From positions 15,269,210 through 15,333,209 of the forward strand of contig JABAKD010000030.1 of NCBI GenBank assembly GCA_012845835.1: a DNA stretch of 64,000 nucleotides, written 5' to 3'. Each line of letters opens with the position of its first letter. The first letter of the stretch is position 1. The notes below the pieces were generated by a model, which was given only the letters and a program-made list of their open reading frames with translations, was not told the DNA's origin and did not search any database. This DNA is from Undaria pinnatifida. Its lineage: Eukaryota > Sar > Phaeophyceae > Laminariales > Alariaceae. The position numbers were made by a program, and so were the translations under genes. Below are positions 34,101 through 44,448 of the stretch, in pieces.

Positions 34101-34984
34101 TGAATATACCACAAACAAACGTGCTGCTTTGTAGAGGGCGCCTTGTCGGAGGGCGGTGCAGGAATAGTCCGAGGGAGCGGTCGGGCGCAATCGTGGTTGG
34201 CCGCTTAACCGAACGTTTCCTTCAAAGCGGCGGTGTGCCAGAGCAATATGACGCGCCTTATCGGGGGAAGCCGCCTTTTTACTCCTTCCTGATCATGAGC
34301 GCAATTCCTCAGTCGCGCTAAGGCGTTGCGAACGCCGTATATCGGGGGGATACCGCCTTACTCAGACCGCCTCAATGGGGGACTGCATTATAACCTGAAG
34401 CAGTTCTTCCAAGGTTCTTTTGACGCGAGCACACCGGAGACCGAAAGGGGGACTTGTTTTGCCCTATATTACTTTGATGAAGGAGTCGTTCCACTAGTAG
34501 TGGGGTTGAGCGTTGTTTCTGCCGTCAAGATGTTTGCCTGAACGCTTCGAAACCAACTCAACACAATATGAGGCTCCACGACAACCAAACGCAATACGAG
34601 GCTCCATAAGCAATTCATATATCCCCCATGATCATTTCTTGTAATAATGAAGAGCTGTTGAAATTCGAGCGAGCGACATGCTCCTGTTATGTACACTTGC
34701 TTCTTTTTTATCTTTGTCGTGTACGAGCCCGCTTTCTTATGTCGCCCCCCCCCCCCCCCCCCCCCCTGCGACACACACACCGCCATTTCATCAATCCACC
34801 CCCGGTTTCTGACGAGCAGCAAAACACCATCAAATCCGGCAGCCTCGCTACCTTCGAGCTCTGCAGCAACAACAAGATGATGGCCAACAACGTATTCCCC
34901 GACGGCTTCGAGTTTAAAGTGGACGACTCATGCTTCCACGAGAAGACAGATGTCATTGAACTACAGGGAGATATATGCGCATGA
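22019..34984 (+). CDS. MC5E: Secreted mannuronan C5-epimerase (AlgG type), 14 exons
   Basis: Converts D-mannuronate to L-guluronate within alginate in the brown algal cell wall. Exons: 22019-22116, 24789-24921, 26321-26455, 27494-27633, 27725-27796, 28595-28746, 29308-29459, 29971-30096, 30527-30554, 30957-31000, 31809-31965, 32500-32592, 33882-34018, 34820-34984; total 1632 nt, 543 residues plus stop. Residues 1-28 form a signal peptide (alanine-rich core, ADA cleavage site). The rest is a right-handed beta-helix with repeated VYNN turns. The AlgG active-site motif is intact: DPHD at 322-325 with His317 five residues before it. Conserved family text includes INIRAHGG, ARMDIYDSE, GHQGGKWNYN, HGIIASKRC and GIMLHRSCD. 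All junctions are GT-AG and in phase except both edges of exon 5, which are one base off, so expression as an intact protein needs checking. Confidence 0.92.
23333..23615 (+). repeat. Intron repeat family, copy 1 (plus)
   Basis: Starts ATTATAAAAATTAAAATACGCTCC and ends GTTTATCAAGTGAATAC. Landmarks shared by all copies are GAGATCGAATATTTTGTCGA, GGATATAGGTCGGCGACT, CAGGGTGATGTTAG and CTATAAAACCCGTTT (ATTATAAAACCCG here). Non-coding; lies in epimerase intron 1. Confidence 0.85.
23885..24420 (-). repeat. Intron repeat family, copy 2 (minus) with tRNA-like head
   Basis: 24118-24420 is the reverse complement of copy 1. The extra sequence 24040-24118 matches, inverted, 25815-25880 of copy 3. Just before it, 23885-23992 holds a tRNA-like head: A-box-like TGGTCAAACGG and a perfect T-arm GTGGG-TTCGAGT-CCCAC ending ATCCACCA. 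That suggests a tRNA-derived SINE. No 5' acceptor strand pairs with ATCCACC, so it is not a functional tRNA gene. Confidence 0.8.
24541..24612 (+). repeat. Partial tRNA-like head of the intron repeat family
   Basis: ATAAGGCTTAGTTAAGGAAGC ... GTGGTCAAACGGAC matches 23887-23956 (ATAAGGCTTCGTTTGGGTAAGC ... GTGGTCAAACGGAC). The B-box half is missing. Confidence 0.65.
25535..25990 (+). repeat. Intron repeat family, copy 3 (plus), longest
   Basis: 25535-25815 repeats copy 1. 25815-25990 extends it with CCGGTGAGGGGAGAGCGGAG, matched inverted in copy 2, and ends in G-rich runs. It lies in epimerase intron 2, so copies 2 and 3 form an inverted pair on either side of exon 2. Confidence 0.82.
27725..27796 (+). 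CDS. MC5E: Epimerase exon 5, with displaced splice sites
   Basis: The conserved frame reads GTAC ATG GTA GAG CGC ... ATC AAT AG (YMVERSGPF...VRIIN). It fits exon 4 (ending GC) and exon 6 (starting T-TAC) if the exon is 27725-27796. The only AG and GT present define 27726-27797, one base to the right at both ends. Canonical splicing would read GCT ACA TGG TAG and stop. Either the splice sites are non-canonical, or paired one-base changes have damaged this copy, or there is a sequence error. Confidence 0.6.
29735..29812 (-). repeat. Intron repeat family, fragment 4
   Basis: GTATGAGTTTTGACGAAAT ... CGACCTCACAGCTAGAGTGC followed by TTTTTATTTTTTAT is the reverse complement of the first 70 bp of copies 1 and 3. 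It lies in epimerase intron 7. Confidence 0.7.
29971..30096 (+). CDS. MC5E: Epimerase exon 8: catalytic beta-helix turns
   Basis: Residues 295-336. Contains GHQGGKWNYNVVHDNHGYGF and DPHDDSDHL: the AlgG DPHD motif (322-325) and the upstream histidine (317) of the family active site. Acceptor AACACAG|TGG and donor GAG|GTGAGG, both phase 0. This exon alone identifies the family. Confidence 0.93.
30527..30554 (+). CDS. MC5E: Epimerase exon 9: 28-bp microexon
   Basis: Encodes VYNNGDHGI plus one base. It sits between CATCAAAG and GTGAGT. It joins exon 8 (...IIGNE) in phase 0 and exon 10 (30957-31000, IASKRCTDVTIADNK) in phase 1, rebuilding the conserved HGIIASKRC text. Confidence 0.85.
31710..31745 (+). 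pseudogene. Exon-like decoy in epimerase intron 10
   Basis: AGGTGTACAACAACACAACAG with GGCGGCATTGAG resembles the start of true exon 11 at 31807-31845 (AGGTGTACAACAACACCAAG with AACGGCATCATG), including the AG before GTG. It lacks the rest of the exon and a donor. A weaker similar patch (GTGTACAACGTACAACAAC) lies near 31350. These read as eroded duplications of a beta-helix exon. Confidence 0.5.
32665..32960 (+). pseudogene. Decayed duplicates of epimerase exon 12
   Basis: True exon 12 ends GAGGGCGGTGATTACGCTCT plus CTACATGTGTGAGT. A copy of that end with donor lies near 32670-32710 (GTGATTACGCTCGCTACATG...GTGTGAGT). A longer copy lies near 32898-32955 (GTGTATGAACAAACTCAAGA ... GGTTATTATGCTCTCTATAC), with a one-base deletion relative to GTGTACGAGAACAAAATCAA. 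Neither can replace exon 12 in frame. Confidence 0.6.
33351..33510. repeat. Four tandem 40-bp repeats
   Basis: Four units start TACCACATCGACC at 33351, 33391, 33431 and 33471 and differ by one or two bases (CACGGAGG or CGCGGAGG; AACACTGG or AACGCTGG). No spacers separate them. They lie in epimerase intron 12. Confidence 0.92.
34745..34766 (+). repeat. Homopolymer of 22 C in the last epimerase intron
   Basis: An uninterrupted C22 run lies 53 bp before the acceptor of exon 14 (GACGAGCAG|CAA at 34819). A broken C-run (26278-26292) similarly precedes the acceptor of exon 3. Length should be treated as approximate, because such runs are hard to sequence. Confidence 0.85.
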
Positions 34985-37560
34985 GGCAACTGCAGCATAC
35001 CAGCAGCATTGTACTATATAGGGCAACTGCAGCACTGCAGCATTGCAGCATTGCAGTGTTGGCGGCTTTAAGAAGAAGGCACACGTCGATTTGCGACAGG
35101 GACATATAGGCGGGTTTCATAGTGACACCGCGGCAGTGTGCGTGGCGGTGCAGCAAGCTAGCTACCGCCTGTGTTTTGCTTCTCGTTGATGTATAGCACA
35201 GCGGCGCCCTCTATTGTATCGCGTCGGCCTTGATTGAGGGTAGCTCTTTCTTTGGGATGCAATGTTAATGTACGGGTGCAGCGGTGCAGCAAGCCAGTCG
35301 GTTCATTTATGAAAAACTTGGCGTTATTTCTTGTAAGCTCTAGTTGGAGAAGTTCGGGAATGGGGTGGAGCATCTCGGTTAGGCCGGAGTTTCGCGTTTT
35401 GGCTGTCACTCGTGGTGATCCGAGTATACAGTTTGAGGGTGTCCGGTTGCTGAACGGTGCCTGCCTTTGTTTGTTTGTTAGACCCAACCAATGTGCCCGG
35501 CTGCTTGCCGCAGTTTGACAGCCGCAAATTATGGATCCAACGAGTGTGTCCGACAAGAACCTGCCGTAGTTTGCTGCACCCAACGAATTTGTGGCCTGAG
35601 CATAAATATACGGGCCTTTCTCGGTTGCGTGTATCATAATAGGATTTTAGCTAGCGTGTATCATAATAGGATTTTTCATTGTATTTCGCAGTTGAGTGTT
35701 GTGTGGATCATGTCCCTTTACCCGGTACTGGTTCGATGTCAGTCGAGCGCGCGAGTTTCGAAGCCAGAGGCATCTGTATGGCTCCTACCGTGGATGTGTG
35801 TCGTCTATTATTGTGTCTGCGGCGATGTGGGTGTGTAACGTGTGACTTCTGTATCGTCTATTACTTTTACCTCTACGGTAGGTATGAGTGTGGCATCTAC
35901 AACGGCAGATGTATACTACGTGTGACTTCTAGCTGTGTAACGCGGTTTGACAGTACGAAGTAGGTTGTGTATCGTGTATGGCTTCTAGTTGCGTGTCGTG
36001 ATTTACCGACGATGCATAAACCTGTCGCCCCAGGGCAACATTTTTGGGGGATATCTCCACCTTCCTTTCGTTTGTTGTGCGGTTCGTTTGTGTGGCGTGG
36101 TGTATCGTCAGCTCCTATCTACCATCGATGGCATGCGGCAGCTCCGATCACCGTCGGATACCTCCTGGCACAGGCAGACCGCTTTGGCTTAGGATAGTAA
36201 AAAAATGCAGTGGGTAAGCAACTTGGGGGGGGGGGGGGGTTCGAGTGCATGTACTCAACGTCCACGAGTAGTAGTGTATATGTCACGCGATGTCGGTCTC
36301 TTACTTTCCCTCCGCACTTGGTGCGGTGTAGTGGTGGTGGTGGAGTGTTGTTTTGAGTGGTTTCAGTATGTGGTTCTTGTGCTTGTGCTGGCATAGTGGG
36401 CAAACCTCATTTGCAATGTTCGCCGCTATTTTATTTGTTGGGCGTTCGGATTCCACAGCTTCTCTCGTTTTGCGAGGGAACATCACAAACGATTTTATTG
36501 TACTGGTGGTCGGTGTAGAAATTTAGTGCCGTTGCAGAGTAGGTAAGGCGTGACCTGAGTGATCGTCGCGGAAAGCTCAGTTATTCTTGTTTTGTTTCAG
36601 ACAAACGCGGCTGCTGTTGTTGGTGGTCTTGATCATCGATCAAAATATGTAGTCTCCATATGTAGTCTCCTCCCAGCTTTCTTTTCTAAGCTGCATACAA
36701 GTGAGATGTATTTTTTATTGTTGGAAGGGGCATGTATGTGAAGGACAGCAATGGGCCGTTAATAAAGCAATTTGTGAAAAACTCAAAACGAATTTAATTT
36801 TACCATTCAAACAGGACTCCTCCACCTTACGTTGCTGCGAGGCAGTGACATTCGTTGGTTGTTTAATGTGAAGGTTGTGGTGCGATAGCGGCAGTAGTAC
36901 TGCTGCAAATGTTGTTACTGAGGGGGCCCGCAACGACGTGATTACTAACCCAGCCGGAAAGTTTCCAGCAGAGGTGCCCCAATAAGTCAACCACGGCATA
37001 CTCCTTTCATTCCGAAAGCCTGAAGCTTCACGTACTCAGCGGTAGCTGAGCGGAGGACAAACACAGCTGCTTGTAGAGAAAGTTTAACCCAGCGCGCACC
37101 GTGACACTAACGCACGCAAAGCACACCCGTGCAGCAAACCGTCGCGCACATGGGATACCAGGGCGGACTTGCCCCCTAAATCTGTCCAGGGCATAATTTC
37201 TGTTGTGGCTATGACTCACACGGCTATCTCTTCTTATCCCCACTGGATTAACCGCAGCTCTTTACCGCGGCTGACAACTTCCTGTAGGACCCGACTGCCA
37301 CGCTCTCGCGGCGGTGCCTCTGCATATATATGTCACCAGCCGCTATCTAGGAAGCCTCGCGGTCCTGCTCGCTACGCTCGGCGAGCAATCCCGAGAAAAG
37401 AGTCCCAAGAAGTTGACATCACTCGCTCAAAGACAAATTGCTTCCAGAAGACTAGTATGTACTGGTGGCTGTCGACTAGTCCCAAGTCAAACTAAATATA
37501 CACCTGGTACTGATATAACCACCAGTATACCGCAGACCACTCGACCAAGTCTCAATATCA
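34985..37560. other. Downstream of the epimerase; no gene seen
   Basis: Begins with GCA-rich short repeats (34986-35060). Open frames up to 159 codons exist on either strand near 35160-35640 but show no motif and no codon pattern. A 14-G run is near 36226-36239. Confidence 0.4.
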
Positions 37561-37564
37561 AGTC

Positions 37565-37800
37565 GAAAAATAATTAACTCCAGCTGTGAGATCGAAGGTT
37601 TTGTCGAATCTCATCTTTCTTTGCAAGCTGTCTGTGATACTTCGATCGCGCGTAGTAGTGCGTGTTTGTCCTCATTAAGAATATACAGACAGTGGGTCGG
37701 CGACTCCCCTTTTTAATTTTTAGAACTAAAGTGTAATTTGTAGCAGGGTCAACAGGGTGATGTTAAGCAAGCTGTACGCGGAAACTATAAAACCCGTTTA
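37565..37800 (+). repeat. Intron repeat family, copy 5 (plus, diverged)
   Basis: CTCCAGCTGTGAGATCGAAG ... GGTCGGCGACTCCCC ... CAGGGTCAACAGGGTGATGT ... GGAAACTATAAAACCCGTTT follows the order of copies 1 and 3, with small insertions near 37612 and 37685. Confidence 0.78.
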
Positions 37801-40740
37801 ATATGTAGCTTATAGCGATGTCAACCAACATTCACAATCACCGTACATATTGGTTAAACCATGCGATTATTTGTACCCACAATGCAATCACCGAGGCAGC
37901 GTTGCTTGATATTTAATTACGTGGTTATTATGCAACTGGCCGTGATCAACCAACATCTTGAATACTACTTGATTGAACAAAATCAAGTAATCCTAGCCAT
38001 AAATACATCAAGAGGCTGAAAGCTGTGAAGCAACGAAAAAACAAATATATATGGGAAGCTCGCAACAGCACGACAACAACGCCGGCAAGCTCTCCCCTGC
38101 TACAACATAGATACACCTATAACCTTCGATGCGGTCATCCACGTTGACGTGGCCTTGTCCGGAGCAGGGTCGGTAGGCCGTGGTGTGCTTGTGCCTCGAG
38201 GTCGACGACCGATCGTTAACTAAAAGCTGTAATTTTTGATGATCAATCTGCGCGAGCATCAACCCCCAATGAATGAATGAATGAATTGTCCGTCAGTAGT
38301 ATGAAGATATGACAAGAATCAGCGGCATATATATATGTCGCATTATTTGTCGTTACAAAACTTATGTTGAAGTGTAACGCGTATCAAGGAAGCCCTAGCC
38401 GACGGGGATGTGTATGGTACGAGGATTCTCTGAACGATTCGGTACGAGCACGGGCAGGTCGTCAGGACGGACAGGCACTGCTACAGTAATACTACCTATG
38501 CTGTAAGAGTAGGAGATGTAACACACGTATATATATATATATATATCATGATCGCCTTGCCCTACACACTGCACTAATAACAATGACGCCCTTACTACAT
38601 AATTGTAGTAGTAACATTTCGAGGACAAGCACCTTCGAAACAGCAGTAGCGTTGCTTTCGTGCTGGAGGGAGCAGGGGGAGGAGACATAGAAATGCCTAT
38701 CGTTTCACAGTATCGCAGCGTCGCTTTCGTGCCGGCCAGTGCCGAGGAAGTAGACATTAAAAAATGACTCCTCCTGCTAGAAGTAGGCTATTATTCCGCG
38801 TTCGACAATGCCGACAACGTACGACCCCCGAGACGTGAGCGAGGGTTATGAAAGATGTTGACGTGTTCCTCCAAAATCCTGGTTTCTCGGGTGGCTTGTG
38901 TGGCGAGCGGTCGGGTGAGCCTGAGTGGCACTATTTTATCGCGATCGTAGTTTTCCGAACAAGGCTTTCGCCCGCTTGTTATGCGGTTTTAATCGTCAAA
39001 CTATTCACTTGAGGAGCTAGTCTATACCTTGTCAACTACCTAACCGAAACACTTGTTTCGTGTACTGAAAGTGCAACACCCGATCACCAAACCCATCGCC
39101 TAGGTATAAAAACATAATAATATTGCTGAGCGAGAATCGCACTCCGACGGTTTTTTAGTTAGTATAGACTAGGTCTAATACAATAGGTCAAGAATAGGTT
39201 GAGGGGTCCCGTCGTTCAGAAAAACGTTTCACCAAAAAGTGGTACGTGCCTCTGTCGAAGCGAAAACCTCCCGACGATATTGGGTGAAGGGGCCCAGTCA
39301 ACCCGAAAATATTCTAGCCATTCATTAGCAGCTACAGTACGTACCCATATGTTTCGTAGCACACGTCCCCACCCCCCTTAAAAGGGGTGGGAAACGGCGG
39401 GTTCCATATCACCAACCATGGAAGGGCAAATGGAGCACTTACTTGACGGAGCGGATGCACATGTCGCAGAAACACGCTGCCGTCGTGAAAAGGTCTTACC
39501 GACAACCCGCCGTGTCGCCCGGCAGAATCTGCTAAACGAAGCAAGAAAAGGTGAAATAAGTTGTATTAGCGAAATAATGGCGAAACTCACAGCGCTGCAT
39601 ACGATACGACCTGGGTTATCGCTGCAAGCAAGAAGAAAAACTTGCGTTTAGATCAACCGGCGAGTCGAGAGGCGTCAGTTCAAACATAAAACGATGATGG
39701 ATCAACCTCGTTCACAAAGCTCAACACAATTTTACTCATAGTAGTGGGAAACATCACCCGTTGGGCGAACGTGTTGAGTAGATATTACGCGCTTGGGCAA
39801 ACTAAGAAAAAAATGTTTAGACGCGGCCACTCCCTAGGCAGGGCAAGATACACTATCATGTACCGTGCTCTTTCCACTGTAGAGTGCGCACGGGAGCACA
39901 CATGCTTAATTTGTTCCGAAGGTTTCCAGGCTGAGGCATCGTATACATATGGACTCCCATTCACGCCGTGAAATGTTTACAACCACGGCCAATTAACGTA
40001 GCATGTGGCGCTCACTTCGCCACGGATAATATCCGTTCGCAAGAAATTTAACCCCCAAAGGCGTTGGGGGTCGCGCAGCGAAGTAGCTATACACCGTACG
40101 CCCCGCCATCGTTAGAAACCGATGTCCAAAAGGGGATCACTTACCTATCCTGTCGTGAATTGGGTACCGAGCAACAAAATCCCCCCTCCCAACAGACTGG
40201 AGAATCGGCAATATTCGTCGCTATTGCGATACACGCACGTACGTGGCGGCTGAAATACAACACGCATGTAAATTTATTGCCGTGGATTGGATGACCGCGT
40301 TTTCTGGATACCACAGGGATATCACTAGGTCGGGCCTAGACACCCATTTAGAACTGTACCCAGGTACGGTATAATATTGGGGGACATCCTATTCGGAATC
40401 AGCAACGAACACATTCGTCAGTTCCGGACAGCCCGAAGACAGTCCCACACACTAAACCAACAACCTCGTGAGCGCTTGCCACTACCATAAGGTTGCCGTG
40501 CAGCTCACGCCGCTTTTCTATACTTTTCGACAGTTCTGTCTATTGACGAAGAGCCTCGTCGGGCAATCCGTGATGGCCGCTGAGGCATTCACACAGACAG
40601 GGTGTTTAAAAAACAAAATGGGAGTAGTAGTAGCAAAGCAAGATACTCTTGAAGGCAAAAATCAAAGTCAGTCAAGCGTCCCGTACGTCCGAATGAACGC
40701 CGATTGCTTGAATTCCACCAGCTGCGCAGTCCTATCGTGT
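37801..40740. other. Intergenic; simple repeats and a short tandem duplication
   Basis: A TA run lies at 38528-38547 and a GAAT repeat at 38269-38286. Near 38640-38765 a roughly 75-bp block is imperfectly duplicated (TTGCTTTCGTGCTGG...GAGGAGACAT and TCGCTTTCGTGCCGG...GAGGAAGTAGACAT). No gene is supported. Confidence 0.4.
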
Positions 40741-40743
40741 TCA

Positions 40744-43700
40744 CTACCCAACCACGCTTGGTGTCACGATCAGGCCGCAACCGGGCCAATCGTGCTCGTA
40801 GGTTCCCGTGGCCATGACGATGACGGTTCGATACACTGTCAACTTTTGCGCAAGAGCCCACGACAGCAGCCTCGGGTACTCCATGGGGATAGGAAATCTG
40901 CGTAACGTGTATTCATAGGGCCACGGCGGGGGAAGCAAGGCGTGAGAGCTGTGCGCGCCGATTCCTGCGCCTTGAGTCTAGGCGCACCGTTCACCCAGAA
41001 GCCTATTATGTGCGATCATGTAAAACAAAGTTGACAATGACCTCTCGTAATTCTGCCCAGCTCAACACGAAGTAAGCACTACACCCCTATTTATCGCACC
41101 TTGGGCAAGCCAGTCCGCTCTCGTGGTGCAGCCTCGAAGTTTCTTGGTACATGGCGCAGAACACGGTCTGCGAAACCGACACCTGGTGTCCCTCAGTTTG
41201 GAAACCTAATACGAAGTGAGATTGACACCGCCCCCATCCCACAAACCCCAAAAGACGAAACAGTTCAAGAACGGCAAGTGACGAGGACACGAATGCCAAG
41301 CAAACATGAGTGAAAAAAATTCCCGTCACCACCAGAAGGAGGGCGCGGTCTCATGATGGAACTTGAGCTAACGTTCCGCTCATTGTGGTCGAGGAATAAT
41401 GATCGCCGTGTCCAGGCCACCACAAGCACTGAAAACATCGTCTTCAAGCCCCATATTGGTGGCAAGAGCGTCCACTGGCCTTCTGAACACCAAACGTCTT
41501 GCGTCTACAACCGTACGCGCCATCATCGGCGAGAAAGAGAAAACCCGTCGCTTCGACGTGATCGAGGTCACCCGGTATCTGACAGCAAACGTCCTGCACG
41601 CCTGCCACGCTGATGATACTTCCGTACGATCTTGACGCAACTCCAAGCTGCAGTCGACCGTGTCCTATAATGGAATGCCCTAAATAAAAGCGATAGGCAA
41701 CCAACGGCACGATTACACCGATTGATAGCGCTGGCTCCTCGTTCTCTAGCTTCAAGATACCAGTTGCGGTCGGAAGAGTCCTCTACAGACAGCATCGTCT
41801 ACAAAACGAATTTAATCACAACGCCACACGCTGGGCACGACTCAGCGCGAGCCTAAAGTGCCAATATTACCGGTGCTGTAGCCAACCACCTTTCCGTCAG
41901 CGTCCCTAGCCATCAGCCTGTTTCAACGACAAACGTGGGAAGTGGCGTGGCACCGTCAAAGGGCAGGCAGTGTGCGGCGTTCCATACTTGGTGGTGAAAC
42001 AGGTGTGCCATGGCGGTGACAATAGCCAAGGCGCGGTAGCTACTCCTTGTGCTTCGCGCTTGCGTTTCGGTGGCTGCAGTGTTCGTCAAGTATAGACATG
42101 CGGGTGTTTTATACCGCGCGATCTTCTGAAACAATCCATCTAGGCGCCCACACGATAGGCGACCAATTTGGCAACATCTACGCTATAATTTTCAGTGCAA
42201 GCTTTTACAAGCACGCTTTCATAGGTATTCTAGAGGTGCAATGTATGTCCACGCAAAGTGTGTGGGGGCGGATTCTGAGCTAAATCATGCAGTTCGCAGG
42301 AGGAAAATACAATCAGGCTGCCACCACTTGGGGACAACTGACTGGTTGCTGCGTGAGTTGTATAGCTCCGTAAATAATGCGAATATGTTTAATATCCAAT
42401 ATCAACTGCTGTAATTGCCGGTCTTGCCCAAGATGTTAGAATGTGAAGAAGAGGAGGAGGAATTACAAGAGTGCGCGGGGAGCATGCTTGCCTCAGCTCG
42501 AACGAAATAACGCTAAACATTAATATCCTGTCCAGCAAAAGGTGAAACCCGACGAGACGTGACCATCGGTCGTCGTTGTGGAGTTATCCCCGGGAGTAAA
42601 TATTGTCCTGAACTCCTCATCTATGAAACCGCAGAAATTTGTGCCACATACCTAAGAAATCGGCTTTGGATGTGCCGCTCTGCTAGTAGTAACCGTGTGA
42701 CACCTTGCGCTGCTGATACTTACGCACTACAACAGGTGTTTCTGTTTCCGATCCGCAGCTCGCGGAGAATCGTTCTGTCGGCGAATGGAGGTATTGCTAC
42801 AAAATAACGTAAGTTTGGGTGAGGTGAAGCAACAGGACTCCACGCCAGTGGTCAGGAAGGAAATTCAAAGTTTGGGTGGGACCACCGACCGGCACAGGAG
42901 GCCTCATCCAATCCAATGGAAAACATTAAGTATTCCGCAACAGAGAGAAAGAATACCATAGTAATATCGACATCGAAGAATATGGTTCCAAAATTTGGAG
43001 CACATGTTGGAACCACACCTTCGATGAGATTCACTGGGGAACTGTACGAAGTGAGATCACTTGCGCCTTGTCTCCCCGTGAACCTCGATAAAATACGACG
43101 AACGAGTGAAAAATTTAAGACCATCCCACCCACCCTACAATGATAGTATGTTTCTGTAGTTGCCATCATTTCCAGGAAATGCTGTCGCGCTGAAGGCACC
43201 TCGGCCGAGGCACCTTCAGTGCGGATAGTAAATCCGCGGCCGAAGACCCCCTGCCCGCACAGGAGGCCTCATCCAATCCAATACTTGCATTAAGTGATTC
43301 GCAACAGAGAGAAAGAATACCATAGTAACCGTGGCATCTTGCGCTGCTGATACTTACGCACTACAGGTGTTTCTGTGTCCGATCCACAGCTCAGCAGACC
43401 ACTGGATACTGCTGGGTAGCAAGGTAGCGATCCAATAAAACACCAAATCAAACGTTGCCGATTTCGATTGGCGCGCATCACGAAAAGCCCTCAATATATG
43501 CGGGCACTTGGTGTGCTAGTGATACAAACCCAACGGGCGCAAAACATTAGATACCGGCAGGTATCATAAGCGTCGACTAACTTCACACACGGAGAGTTAC
43601 CCGCCAACATAACGGTGATATCTGGCTGCCGGTTCCACCCAAGACCTGCCCCGCGCGCCTTGAGGAACAGCTCCGCGAATTCCGGCACATCTCCAGCCGT

Positions 43701-43874
43701 CATTACCGCCACGGACAGGCCGTCCGTTTCTTCAACAGGATAAGAGGACCTCGAATGCGGCAGAAATCCACCGACGTACTGGCACGTGCGTTCGCCTGTG
43801 GTAATGGCAGTCGTCGCTTGAGAGTGGGGTAGCGGGGATGTGCTCAGCCCACGCTGTATAGCGGCGTTGACCAC
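40744..43874 (-). pseudogene. Decayed GNAT acetyltransferase-like gene, copy A
   Basis: Colinear minus-strand fragments: 43874-43590 (MTAGDVPEFAELFLKARGAG, GWNRQPDI), 41910-41860 (LMARDADGKVVGYSTGNIG), 41332-41087 (GHQVSVSQTVFCAM) and 40938-40744 (YTLRRFPIPMEYPRLLSWAL). They match, in the same order, copy B at 58774-61760. Several frames end early (a stop directly after PTFVVETG near 41913), and no splice-consistent chain joins them. GNAT enzymes transfer acetyl from acetyl-CoA to amines; the assignment rests on the ARDADGKVVGYSTG-type strand and comparison with the fragments at 53 and 63 kb. The copia element inserted just beyond its 5' end. Confidence 0.5.
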
Positions 43875-43885
43875 GTTGACTGGCG

Positions 43886-43890
43886 GTGCG
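43886..43890. repeat. Target-site duplication GTGCG, left
   Basis: GTGCG directly before the left LTR (TGTTGG...) is repeated exactly at 52681-52685 after the right LTR (...CCACA). Confidence 0.9.
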
Positions 43891-44394
43891 TGTTGGACGT
43901 ACTCACTCCATTGTCAGATTGCTAACAAGAATCCGTCGAAAAGATGGATCGGAGAATTTTGGGGGTTTCGTTATGTGTGGGATGGATCTCCACAACGGGA
44001 TTTTGTGTTGTGGGTTTTTATGTGCCCGAATAATATCACTCCATTTTCGACTCTATATTTGCCTCTACCTTGTGTCTTCTCTGTGTCTCTTCTACGGCTA
44101 CCACGCCAAGGGCTACCACGACCCATCTATATTGCAAGGGCTATCACGCCTTCACCACTGCACGGCTACCACGCCTGTGTATTTACATCCCGGCTATCAC
44201 GCCACAGCACCGAGTTCCATTTCCGGGTTATCACACCTGAGCTATCACGCTTCACCACACACGTACCGGGTAAATCGGGTTATCACACCCGCCTTAGTTA
44301 GTAGTTTGTAGTTTACCGATCACCGGCTATTACGCTACCTTTCTCCTCCACCTACACCACCACCGGGGCGCCACACGTACCAACCTACTCCACA
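43891..44394 (+). repeat. Left LTR
   Basis: 504 bp from TGTTGGACGT to CTACTCCACA. The second half contains nine iterations of a GGCTAYCACG-like decamer (44096-44336). Right after it (44395) no convincing full primer-binding site was identified. Confidence 0.93.
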
Positions 44395-44448
44395 CGCTAG
44401 CGTCAACGATCTTCAACGAACGAGTGGGTTGTGCGTTGCTAAGCGCCA

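Noticed and set aside
35158-35637. Minus-strand open frame of 159 codons
   Set aside because: No recognisable motif, overlapping plus-strand frames of similar quality, and no splice context.
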